From: Marinobacter sp. THAF197a
GTDB taxonomy: Bacteria; Pseudomonadota; Gammaproteobacteria; Pseudomonadales; Oleiphilaceae
Reading direction: 5' to 3'
DNA length: 64,000 nucleotides
NCBI RefSeq assembly: GCF_009363275.1
Contig: NZ_CP045324.1
Span: forward strand, 4,200,019-4,264,018
Below are positions 24,733 through 32,931 of this stretch, piece by piece; within the stretch, counting starts at the first letter, position 1; each line of letters begins with the position of its first letter. The notes beneath the pieces are model-generated. The model was given only the letters and a program-made list of their open reading frames with translations, was not told the origin of the DNA and did not search any database. A program made the position numbers and the translations under genes.

Positions 24733-26406
24733 ATGGAAAATCTCTCGTCACCACTCGAAAGTGATGTCATCAAGGCCGAGACCGACCTTACGGTTGTGCA
24801 AGAGGCCGCCAAACTGATCGGCCACTCCGGCTCTCCCGAATCTGCGATCACCGGCATACTGCGCCTGATGTCGCAAATGCTGGGCCTCAACCGGGGCCGG
24901 GTACTGCTGTCGACACCGGACGACAGCGCTCTGCACATTCAATACAGCTACGGCCTGACCCCCGAAGAGCGGAAGCGCGGCGTGTACAGCTTTGAAGAGG
25001 GCATCACCGGCCGGGTAATGCGCCAGGGCCAGCTGGCGGTGGTTCAGAACATCGATGAGGAGCCCGGCTACCTGTTCCGGGCGGTCGACCGGATGACCCT
25101 GCCAGACGGGGTGGTGGCCTACATCGCCATTCCCATCCTGGAGGGCAATACCCCCGTGGGTGTGCTGGCGGTCAACCGGCTGCGCATGCGGCCCAGATCG
25201 TTCAGTGCCGATCTGGTTATCCTGAGGATTCTGGCGACCTTTATTGCCCAGATCATCAAGATTAATTCCCTCATTGAAGAGCGTACCAACCACCTCCAGG
25301 CTGAAAACCAGGAGCTGAAAGACGCCCTGCAAAACCAGCAAACCAATCACGGCATACTCGGCGACAGCCGGGCGGTGCAGGATGCATTGCTTCAGGTAAC
25401 CCGGGTGGCCAAAACCCAGGTGACGGTATTGCTCACGGGCGAATCCGGCACCGGAAAGGAGCGCTTTTCCCAGATCTTGCACCTGAATAGCGCCCGTAAG
25501 GAGCAACCCTTCCTCGCCATCAACTGCGCGGCCATTCCCGATCAATTGCTGGAATCCGAGCTGTTTGGCCACGAGCGGGGCGCATTCACCGGCGCGTCTG
25601 CCACCAAACCCGGCAAGATCGAGCTGGCCAGTGGTGGCACCCTGTTTCTGGACGAAATCGGCGACCTGAACCTGGAATTGCAGTCCAAACTGCTGCGGGT
25701 TCTGGAAGGCCAGGTGATCCAGCGCGTCGGGGGTAACAAAGACATACCGGTCGATGTCCGAATCGTCACCGCTACCCATAAAAATCTGCAGGATGCGGTC
25801 AACCGGGGTGAGTTTCGCCTCGATCTGTTCTATCGGCTCAACGTGTTCCCAATCCACCTGCCCCCGTTACGAAGCCGGGAGGGCGATGTGCGCATTCTGG
25901 CCCGGCATTTCCTGTTAAGTGCCAACCGGGAGTACGGCCGCTATACCCTGCTGGGCAATGGCGTGATGGAGCGCCTGGAAAGTTACAGTTGGCCCGGCAA
26001 TATCCGCCAGCTGGAAAACGTCATCAAACGGGCCGTGCTGATGGCCGAAGACGGCACCATCAGCATCATGGACATTGAAGCGATCCTGCGCCAGGAATCC
26101 ACCATCAGCCGGCACCTTGAGGCCGGCCAGCAGAGCTCTGCGGATCCCGCCGGCCCGACGTCGTTCAACAGCGCGATAGCACCGGGCAGCGGCGGGGCCC
26201 AAAACACAAGCAGTCCCGGGCCCGGGCGCCCTTACAGCTGGGTGCGGGCGGACGAGGCCAGTGAACTGACCGACGCCCTGCAGCAAACCGGCGGCAATAA
26301 AACCCGGGCAGCGGCTCTGCTGGGCATGACACCCCGACAATTCCGGTACCGACTGGAGAAGCTGAACATGAACAATGGAGCGGAGCCAGGCCCCGACAAT
26401 GTCTGA
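24733..26406 (+). CDS. Sigma-54-dependent enhancer-binding regulator (GAF-AAA+-Fis)
   Basis: 557-residue NifA-like activator from ATG 24733 (MENLSSPLES); ATG 24709 is an alternative, and neither has a strong ribosome site. A GAF sensor (about 25-180) is followed by a short coiled linker. The AAA+ domain has Walker A GESGTGKE (near 236), the sigma-54 contact loop GAFTGA (near 283), Walker B GTLFLDEIGD and the C-terminal segment SWPGNIRQLENVIKRAV. A Ser/Gly/Pro-rich linker leads to a Fis-type helix-turn-helix (NKTRAAALLGMTPRQFRYRL). It lies between two operons that both have sigma-54 promoters and palindromic sites, so it is almost certainly their activator. The GAF domain probably binds the pathway substrate or a derivative. 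There is no receiver domain. Confidence 0.93.
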   Translation: MENLSSPLESDVIKAETDLTVVQEAAKLIGHSGSPESAITGILRLMSQMLGLNRGRVLLSTPDDSALHIQYSYGLTPEERKRGVYSFEEGITGRVMRQGQLAVVQNIDEEPGYLFRAVDRMTLPDGVVAYIAIPILEGNTPVGVLAVNRLRMRPRSFSADLVILRILATFIAQIIKINSLIEERTNHLQAENQELKDALQNQQTNHGILGDSRAVQDALLQVTRVAKTQVTVLLTGESGTGKERFSQILHLNSARKEQPFLAINCAAIPDQLLESELFGHERGAFTGASATKPGKIELASGGTLFLDEIGDLNLELQSKLLRVLEGQVIQRVGGNKDIPVDVRIVTATHKNLQDAVNRGEFRLDLFYRLNVFPIHLPPLRSREGDVRILARHFLLSANREYGRYTLLGNGVMERLESYSWPGNIRQLENVIKRAVLMAEDGTISIMDIEAILRQESTISRHLEAGQQSSADPAGPTSFNSAIAPGSGGAQNTSSPGPGRPYSWVRADEASELTDALQQTGGNKTRAAALLGMTPRQFRYRLEKLNMNNGAEPGPDNV

Positions 26407-26415
26407 CATTGTCGG
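26393..26415. promoter_or_regulatory. Enhancer site B for the OsmC-flavoprotein operon
   Basis: CCGACAATGTC-T-GACATTGTCGG is a perfect palindrome with 11-bp arms and a 1-bp spacer. It overlaps the stop codon (26404-26406) of the regulator gene and is centred about 138 bp before the predicted start at promoter P2. It is the best-conserved site of the set. Confidence 0.75.
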
Positions 26416-26516
26416 ATTTTGATACCTGACAAAGGCAAGAGCCAAGCGACCATCGACCTCGACAAACTAATTTTATCTTTTTGTTTTTAAACAGATTAAT
26501 AGCATATTTCAGAAGG

Positions 26517-26532
26517 TGGCACACAAGCTGCT
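26517..26532 (+). promoter_or_regulatory. Sigma-54 promoter P2
   Basis: TGGCACACAAGCTGCT has the GG-N10-GC spacing (26518-26519 and 26530-26531) and matches P1 at 14 of 16 positions. The predicted start near 26542 leaves about 62 nt of leader before the OsmC-like gene. The preceding 50 bp are AT-rich, as expected between an enhancer and a sigma-54 promoter. Confidence 0.85.
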
Positions 26533-26603
26533 CTGGTACAGATACAAGCCCGAACGTCTCAGGACACAACGGGCAGATCTGACAAACCCAACCGGAGCAC
26601 ATC

Positions 26604-27158
26604 ATGACTACAGCCACTGCCAGCCAACCAGAAACCGTAACCGCTTACCTTCGCCCGATTGATCGTGACGGCTTGCTCGCCTTTGCAGAAAAAGGCCGTA
26701 ACAACCCGGCCACTCGCGGCACCAACAAGGTTCACACGGTTACCGATGGCCAGTACCGCACCGTCAGCCACATCAATCAACACGAAGTGGTGGTAGACGA
26801 GCCCCTGCACCTGTTCGGTGAAGATACCGCCCCGGCCCCGGGCGAAATTGTTCTGTCTGGCCTGGGCGGCTGCCTGGCCGTCGGCATTACCGCCGTTGCC
26901 ACCTGGAAGCAGATCAAACTCAGCAAACTGGAAATCTTCCTGGAAGGCGACATCGGCAATCCGGCCGCCTGGGGTGCCGGCGGCGCCGAAAAGAAACCCG
27001 AAGACATGGGCTTTCAGGATATCCGCGTGAAGGTACTGGTTGAAGGCGACGCCACGCGTGAAGAGCTGGATGAAATCGTCCGCCACGCCAACTACTTCTC
27101 GCCGGTGGCCAACACCATGCGCAATCCGATCCCGTTCAGCATCAGCCTGATGGAATAA
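26604..27158 (+). CDS. OsmC-family protein lacking the resolving cysteine
   Basis: 184-residue OsmC/Ohr-fold protein starting at ATG 26604 with a CGGAG site. The first catalytic-type cysteine is Cys90 in LSGLGGCLAVG, followed by the central helix (TAVATWKQIKLSKLEIFLEGDI). The position of the second cysteine, normally in a CPVSNT-like motif, reads YFSPVANT, so Ser166 replaces it and Cys90 is the only cysteine in the protein. A classical thiol peroxidase cycle with an intramolecular disulfide is therefore impossible. It may bind or relay a thiol, sulfane or substrate adduct instead (inference). It is the first gene of the P2 operon. Confidence 0.85.
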   Translation: MTTATASQPETVTAYLRPIDRDGLLAFAEKGRNNPATRGTNKVHTVTDGQYRTVSHINQHEVVVDEPLHLFGEDTAPAPGEIVLSGLGGCLAVGITAVATWKQIKLSKLEIFLEGDIGNPAAWGAGGAEKKPEDMGFQDIRVKVLVEGDATREELDEIVRHANYFSPVANTMRNPIPFSISLME

Positions 27159-27186
27159 GCCCACCCCCGGACTCCAGAGGTAAGCC

Positions 27187-28326
27187 ATGAACAGCGCTGC
27201 TGTATCACCCTCAATTGCTCTTCCCTGGGCAGACGATGTCCAGGTGCTGGCGGATGTCAGCCAGATAGCCCGGGAGCAGCTTGCTCCCGCCGCCTACCGT
27301 ATCGATCACGAGGGCTATTATCCGATCGATATCATGGCAAAACTCGGTCAGGCCGGCGCGTTTGCCGGCCATCTCGACCAGTACGGCTCTCGCTATGGCC
27401 TGGCCATCGACTCCATGCATGAGATCAGCCGGCACTGCGGCTCCACCGGTTTCATGACCTGGTGCCACGACGTTTGCGGGCTCTACATGGAGCAATCCGG
27501 CAATCCGGCTTTGTTGGCCCGCTTGCCAGACCACGCCGCCGGTAGAACCTTCGGCGGAACCGCCCTGTCCAATCCGATGAAAGCCTTCACCGGTATCGAA
27601 AAGATGGCGCTGAAAGCCAAAAAAGTACCGGGTGGTTATCGGGTTAACGGTACCTTGCCCTGGGTCAGCCACATTGCTCCGGGGCAGTACTGTGGCGTTA
27701 TCGCCGCGGTCGACCGGGAGGATGGCAGTCGCTCCCACGAGATCATGTTTCTGCTGGACCTGGATGAGCGGGTAACGCTCAGAAAATGCCCGGAGTTTTC
27801 CGGGATGGAAGGCACCAGCACCTGGGCGGTTCCTCTGGTCGACTATTTCGTCAGTGAGGATCAGATGATTGCCGATCCGGTGCGGCCCTTTATTCAGCGC
27901 GTTCGCACAGCGTTCATCCTGTTACAGGTGGGCATGGCCACTGGCGTTATTCAGGGTTCGATTGACTCTGCCCGCGAGGTGGAGCCCTCCCTTGGCCATG
28001 TGAACCAGTATCTGCATGACCGCCCGGACGAGCTGCAGGCGGAATTTGACGACATCAAAGCTCAGGCCGCCAAACTCGCCGAAACCCCGTTTGATGGCAG
28101 CAAAGACTTCCTGCTGGACGTACTGGATCTGCGCGCCCGGGGTTCCGAAATGGCGCTTAAGGCGTCCCAATCGGCGCTACTGCATCAAGGCGCGCGCGGT
28201 TACCTGATGACATCGGCACCCCAACGCCGCATACGCGAGGCCCATTTCGTCGCCATCGTTACACCGGCCCTCAAACACCTGCGCTGGGAGATGGCCAAAC
28301 AGATGCGTGCAGAGGTGCCGGCATGA
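27187..28326 (+). CDS. Acyl-CoA-dehydrogenase-like flavoprotein, divergent
   Basis: 379-residue member of the acyl-CoA dehydrogenase superfamily, judged by overall layout and a mid-protein beta-domain (GTALSNPMKAF, GYRVNGTLPWVSHI). The C-terminal half lacks the usual GGxGY and YEGT segments; the equivalent region reads HQGARGYLMTSAPQRRIREA. It may be a dehydrogenase on a non-CoA substrate or a flavin-dependent monooxygenase like the DszC/SfnB branch of this fold. It has an AGAGGT site and overlaps the downstream rubredoxin-reductase gene by 4 bp, which suggests that the latter supplies or accepts its electrons. The substrate is unknown. Confidence 0.75.
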   Translation: MNSAAVSPSIALPWADDVQVLADVSQIAREQLAPAAYRIDHEGYYPIDIMAKLGQAGAFAGHLDQYGSRYGLAIDSMHEISRHCGSTGFMTWCHDVCGLYMEQSGNPALLARLPDHAAGRTFGGTALSNPMKAFTGIEKMALKAKKVPGGYRVNGTLPWVSHIAPGQYCGVIAAVDREDGSRSHEIMFLLDLDERVTLRKCPEFSGMEGTSTWAVPLVDYFVSEDQMIADPVRPFIQRVRTAFILLQVGMATGVIQGSIDSAREVEPSLGHVNQYLHDRPDELQAEFDDIKAQAAKLAETPFDGSKDFLLDVLDLRARGSEMALKASQSALLHQGARGYLMTSAPQRRIREAHFVAIVTPALKHLRWEMAKQMRAEVPA

Positions 28327-29678
28327 GTGAGCAAAGTGTCGATCAAACCACGCCCTGGCGACAATACATTTGCCTCGCCTGCGGGCTGATCTATGACGAG
28401 GAGCAAGGCGACCCGGACAGCGGTCTGGCGCCGGGCACCCGCTTTGAAGACATTCCGGACGATTGGGAATGCCCGCTGTGCGGCGTCACCAAGACCGATT
28501 TCGAGCTATTGGAACGGCAGGAAATCACGGTTTGCGATCAGCCGATGCACTTCAACCGCAAACCCGGCGTGGTGGTGATTGGCGCCGGCATTGCCGGCTG
28601 GTCCACTGTGGAAGCGCTGCGCGCACTGGACGCCACGGTTCCCATCACCCTGGTCACGGCTTGCAGTGGCGATACCTATCACAAGCCCGAGCTTTCGGTG
28701 GCTATCAGTCGCGGCGCGGATAAAACCACGCTGGTGCGGGAAACCGGTTACCAGGCCGCACAACGGCTTGGTGTCCAGCTGATGGCGCAAACCTTTGCGG
28801 TTGGCTTGAGCCCGACGTTAAAGCAATTACGCACAACCCGCGGATCGCTCAACTACACCCAGCTGGTGCTGGCCCAGGGCGCGCAACCGATACTGCCGGC
28901 GCAACTGCCGGCGCCCCTGTGTTGGCGGGTCAATGATCTGGCCGGGTGGTCTGGACTGCAACAGGCGCTGGCGCAGGGTAAACAGTCCATCGCTATTGTC
29001 GGCGCCGGCATGATCGGCTGTGAACTGGCCGAGGACTTTGCCCGCGCCGGGCACACGGTCACCCTGCTCGACCGCAATAACGCACCGTTGGCCGGGCTGC
29101 TGCCCGACAAGGCCGCGTCCCGCCTGGTCAGCAGCTTTACCCAACTCGGCATCAGCTACCTTGGCGGCGTGGATGTGACCGGCGTGGCCGCACTCGACAA
29201 TGGCAAGCGCTCAATCACCCGCCAGGTGGGCCAGCCCCTTGAAGTCGATCACGTTGTGGCAGCGACAGGCCTGGCCACCGATAACCGGCTGGCCCGTCAC
29301 GCCGGCCTGCAGTTTCAACGGGGCCTTGCGGTCGATCCACACACACTGCGTACCAGTGACCCGGACATTTATGCGCTCGGCGATTGCATCAGTATCGACG
29401 GCATGCCTTGCCGCTTTATCGAACCGATCAAACATCAGGCACAAGCGATTGCCCATGCGGTCATGGGCCTGGATGCCGTGACCTATGAACATAACCCGCC
29501 GGTGATCAGGCTGAAAACCCGAGCCATGCCGGTGGTTCTTCGCGGTCAACCTTCGGCTGAGGGAACCTGGAAGACCGTTCACGACACGCCCGACCAACTG
29601 GTGATGGAGCAATGCCTGGACGATCAATCGATCTGTCATCTGACGGTCGGCTCGTCTAATCAAAGCCAGGCGGCCTGA
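28323..29678 (+). CDS. Rubredoxin fused to rubredoxin--NAD+ reductase
   Basis: 451-residue fusion. Residues about 12-60 are a complete rubredoxin with the iron ligands Cys17-x2-Cys20 (CLACG) and Cys50-x2-Cys53 (CPLCG). After a short linker a reductase begins at GVVVIGAGIAG (FAD motif near residue 87), with an NAD motif IAIVGAGMIGCELAEDFARAG-like near 225 and the second FAD motif DIYALGDC near 345. In most bacteria these are separate proteins that feed alkane hydroxylases or peroxide reductases. Here the overlap with the flavoprotein gene argues for a dedicated electron chain from NAD(P)H to that enzyme. A weak similarity to nitrite-reductase-type oxidoreductases is shared by the whole fold and is not meaningful. 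Confidence 0.9.
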   Translation: MSEQSVDQTTPWRQYICLACGLIYDEEQGDPDSGLAPGTRFEDIPDDWECPLCGVTKTDFELLERQEITVCDQPMHFNRKPGVVVIGAGIAGWSTVEALRALDATVPITLVTACSGDTYHKPELSVAISRGADKTTLVRETGYQAAQRLGVQLMAQTFAVGLSPTLKQLRTTRGSLNYTQLVLAQGAQPILPAQLPAPLCWRVNDLAGWSGLQQALAQGKQSIAIVGAGMIGCELAEDFARAGHTVTLLDRNNAPLAGLLPDKAASRLVSSFTQLGISYLGGVDVTGVAALDNGKRSITRQVGQPLEVDHVVAATGLATDNRLARHAGLQFQRGLAVDPHTLRTSDPDIYALGDCISIDGMPCRFIEPIKHQAQAIAHAVMGLDAVTYEHNPPVIRLKTRAMPVVLRGQPSAEGTWKTVHDTPDQLVMEQCLDDQSICHLTVGSSNQSQAA

Positions 29679-29760
29679 CCCCTGCGATCCGTCGCCGATA
29701 CCAACTCCGGCATCAACCGGCCAACAGAACGTTTTGTCATTAACGGAAAAGGAAGCAACT

Positions 29761-30972
29761 ATGAAAGCACGATTGATCCGACATTCGGCCTGTATGCTGG
29801 GCTCCCTGGCGCTGGCCACTCCCGCGCTGGCAGCGGAACACTCCCTGCACGATGCCCTGAGCAACGGGCAAGTCTCCGGCGATGTCCGTTTGCGGTATGA
29901 GGCGGTGGATCAGGACAACGCCCTCAAAGACGCCGATGCCCTGACCATCCGCACCCGGCTGGGCTACACCACCGGCAGCTACCATGGCGTGACCGGAGTT
30001 CTGGAGTTTGAGGATTCCCGCACGGTGATGGGCCTGGACGATTACAACAACACTCAGGGTAAAAATACCGATTATTCGGTCATTGCCGATCCGGAGACCA
30101 CCGAAGTCGATCAGGCTTACCTGCAATACAGCGGCGGCGACGTCACTGCGCGCGCCGGTCGCCAGGTCATTGTCTATGACAATCAGCGCCATGTGGGTCA
30201 TGTCGGCTGGCGACAGGACCGGCAGACCTTTGATGGCGTGCGCCTGACCTATGCACCCACGAGCCTGCTGACGCTGGACTATGCCTATCTCAACCAGCGC
30301 AATCGGATCTTTGCGGAGGCTCAGGACCTGGCCACCAAAGATCACCTGCTGAACCTGGGCTATCAGACCGGCTTCGGCAAGCTCAGCGCCTATGCCTATC
30401 TGCTGGAAGTGGACGACGGCACAAACAACGGCCTGGATACCGTGGGTCTGCGGTTTGCGGGTGATTACGACCTGGAATCAGTAAAACTGATCTACGCCGC
30501 CGAATACGCCAGGCAGGAAGCCAAATCCGGCGCCACCGAGTTTGACGCTGACTATTACTCGCTGAAGGCGGGGGCGGGCGTTAAAGGCATCACCATTGCC
30601 CTGACCTATGAGGTCCTGGGCTCCGACGATGGTAATTATGGATTCGCCACACCGCTGGCCACGCTACACGCATTCAACGGCTGGACGGACCAGTTCCTGG
30701 CAACACCGGCTGGTGGCCTGGAAGATATTTCGCTGACGGTATCTGGCGCTCTCGCGGGTGGTCGATGGGCGTTTGTCTATCATGACTTCAGTGCCAACGA
30801 ATCAACCCCGGCCGTGGATGACCTGGGCGACGAATGGGGCGTGGCTTACAACCGAGGCTTTGCTGAACACTACACTGCGGGCATCAAGTACGCCCGGTAC
30901 TCCGCCGGTGACAGTGCCGCCGGCAAAGTGGACACCAACAAACTCTGGCTGACCCTGGGCGTGACCTTCTGA
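29761..30972 (+). CDS. Outer-membrane porin (alginate-export/OprD-like beta-barrel)
   Basis: 403-residue outer-membrane protein from ATG 29761 (AAAAGGAAG site). The signal peptide ends LATPALAAE. Alternating amphipathic strands, few cysteines and a C-terminal LTLGVTF ending in Phe are typical of barrel proteins. Motifs ARAGRQVIVYDNQRHVGHVG and RQDRQTFDGVRLTY match alginate-export-like porins of gammaproteobacteria. It is the last gene of the P2 operon, so it probably carries the pathway substrate across the outer membrane. A strong terminator follows. Confidence 0.85.
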   Translation: MKARLIRHSACMLGSLALATPALAAEHSLHDALSNGQVSGDVRLRYEAVDQDNALKDADALTIRTRLGYTTGSYHGVTGVLEFEDSRTVMGLDDYNNTQGKNTDYSVIADPETTEVDQAYLQYSGGDVTARAGRQVIVYDNQRHVGHVGWRQDRQTFDGVRLTYAPTSLLTLDYAYLNQRNRIFAEAQDLATKDHLLNLGYQTGFGKLSAYAYLLEVDDGTNNGLDTVGLRFAGDYDLESVKLIYAAEYARQEAKSGATEFDADYYSLKAGAGVKGITIALTYEVLGSDDGNYGFATPLATLHAFNGWTDQFLATPAGGLEDISLTVSGALAGGRWAFVYHDFSANESTPAVDDLGDEWGVAYNRGFAEHYTAGIKYARYSAGDSAAGKVDTNKLWLTLGVTF

Positions 30973-30983
30973 GGATGACATGG

Positions 30984-31030
30984 ACAGGGTTGAAATGCGG
31001 CTGTTACCGCCAGCGTTTCAACCCTGTTTT
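30984..31030 (+). terminator. Rho-independent terminator of the P2 operon
   Basis: ACAGGGTTGAAA (30984-30995) and TTTCAACCCTGT (31016-31027) are perfect 12-bp arms followed by TTT. It closes the porin transcript, which converges on glmS. Confidence 0.85.
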
Positions 31031-31069
31031 CGTTAACCCACTTGGCTTTCAGTTTTCCAAGCCAGGCGA

Positions 31070-32902
31070 TTATTCCACCGTCACACTCTTGGCCAGGTTG
31101 CGCGGCTGGTCCACATCGGTGCCCTTGAGCACCGCCACGTGGTAAGACAGCAACTGCAGGGGCACGGTGTAGACGATCGGCGCAGTGATTTCGTGAACCG
31201 ACGGCAACTGCATCACGTGGATGCCCTCTTCCGGCTTTACCTCTGCGGCTTTGTCGGCGAAGACGAACAGTTCACCACCGCGGGCACGGACTTCTTCGAG
31301 ATTGGATTTAAGCTTTTCCACCAGGTCGTTGTTGGGCGCGACGGTAACCACCGGCATCTCACTGTCGACCAACGCCAGCGGGCCGTGTTTCAGCTCGCCG
31401 GCCGGGTAGGCTTCGGCGTGAATGTAGGAGATCTCCTTGAGCTTGAGAGCGCCTTCCATGGCCACCGGATACTGGGAACCCCGGCCCAGGAACAGGCTGT
31501 GGTTCTTGTCCATGAAGGCTTTGGACATCTCCTCGATTTCGCCATCCAGGGCCAGTACATCGCTGACCTGGCCCGGCAACAGGTGAATGGCCTTCACGAT
31601 GTCGGCTTCCCGCTCGGCATTCAGGCCGTTGTGGCGGGCCAGGGCCAGGGTGAAGATCAGCAGGGCGGTCAGCTGGGTGGTGAACGCTTTGGTGGAGGCT
31701 ACACCGATTTCAGGGCCGGCCTGGGTCATGATCACCAGGTCAGATTCCCGCACCAGGGAGCTGCCCGGGACGTTACAGATTGCCAGCGCGGCACGGAAGC
31801 CCGCTTTTTTCGCCTGGCGCAACGCCGCCAGGGTATCGGCGGTCTCACCAGACTGAGAGATACACAGGAACAGGGTGTCTGGTTGAATCACGTGTTTGCG
31901 GTAGCGAAACTCGGAGGCCACTTCCACGGAACAGGGTACGCCGGCCAGGTCTTCAATCCAGTAACGGGCCACCATGCCGGCATGATAAGAGGTTCCACAG
32001 GCGATGATCTGGACGTGGCGCACGTTCTCCAGCAGGTTTTCGGCATCGGTACCCAGGGCTTGCTCCAGCACCCGGGTAGCGGTAATCCGGCCTTCCATGG
32101 TGGCCTTGATCACTTTCGGCTGCTCGTAGATTTCCTTGAGCATGTAATGGCGGTACTCGCCCTTGTCGGCGGAATCGGCACCGTGTTCGAAACGGTTGAT
32201 GGCGCGCTCAACCGCCTGGCCTTCGCGATCGTGAATCTCGATCTTGTCCTTGCGGATATCGGCGATGTCGCCTTCTTCCAGGAACATGAACCGGTCGGTA
32301 ACCGGCAGCAGCGCCAGCTGGTCAGAGGCGATGAAGTTCTCGCCGATACCCACGCCCACCACCAGCGGGCTGCCTTCACGGCACACCACCAGGTGGTCCG
32401 GCTCGTCGGCATGGACAACCGCCAGGGCAAAGGCACCGCGCAGGCGGCTGATAGCGGCTTTCACGGCATCGTAAAGCCTGCCGCCGGCCTTGTAGTTCTT
32501 GCCAATCAGATGGGCGACCACTTCGGTGTCGGTCTGGGAGGTGAACTCAAAGCCTTCGGCTTTCAACTCTTCGCGGAGTTCCTGATAATTCTCAATGATG
32601 CCATTGTGGACAATGGCCAGGCGGTCACCAGACATGTGCGGGTGGGCGTTCACCTGGGATGGCTCACCGTGGGTGGCCCAGCGGGTATGGGCGATACCGA
32701 GATGCCCGGCCAGGGGGTTGGCGCTGATGGCATCGGCCAGGGCAGCAACCTTACCGACTTCCCGGGCACGCTGCACTTCCGGCTTGCCGTTGATCACGGC
32801 CATGCCGGCGGAGTCGTAACCCCGGTATTCAAGGCGGCGGAGCCCCTCCAGCAGAATACCCTGGACATCCCGTTCGGAAACCGCTCCTACAATCCCACAC
32901 AT
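31070..32902 (-). CDS. glmS: Glutamine--fructose-6-phosphate aminotransferase
   Basis: 610-residue cytoplasmic enzyme making glucosamine-6-phosphate from fructose-6-phosphate and glutamine, the first step to UDP-GlcNAc. The N-terminal nucleophile Cys follows the initiator Met (MCGIVGAV). The glutaminase domain includes HTRWATHG and HNGIIENY, and two SIS domains carry CGTSYHAGM and SQSGETADT. The C-terminus PRNLAKSVTVE is canonical. It follows glmU by 29 bp, so they are probably co-transcribed. The 3' end converges on the sigma-54 operon. Confidence 0.98.
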   Translation of the reverse strand: MCGIVGAVSERDVQGILLEGLRRLEYRGYDSAGMAVINGKPEVQRAREVGKVAALADAISANPLAGHLGIAHTRWATHGEPSQVNAHPHMSGDRLAIVHNGIIENYQELREELKAEGFEFTSQTDTEVVAHLIGKNYKAGGRLYDAVKAAISRLRGAFALAVVHADEPDHLVVCREGSPLVVGVGIGENFIASDQLALLPVTDRFMFLEEGDIADIRKDKIEIHDREGQAVERAINRFEHGADSADKGEYRHYMLKEIYEQPKVIKATMEGRITATRVLEQALGTDAENLLENVRHVQIIACGTSYHAGMVARYWIEDLAGVPCSVEVASEFRYRKHVIQPDTLFLCISQSGETADTLAALRQAKKAGFRAALAICNVPGSSLVRESDLVIMTQAGPEIGVASTKAFTTQLTALLIFTLALARHNGLNAEREADIVKAIHLLPGQVSDVLALDGEIEEMSKAFMDKNHSLFLGRGSQYPVAMEGALKLKEISYIHAEAYPAGELKHGPLALVDSEMPVVTVAPNNDLVEKLKSNLEEVRARGGELFVFADKAAEVKPEEGIHVMQLPSVHEITAPIVYTVPLQLLSYHVAVLKGTDVDQPRNLAKSVTVE

Positions 32903-32931
32903 GCTGTTATCACCTGTCAGTTATTCGGTTG

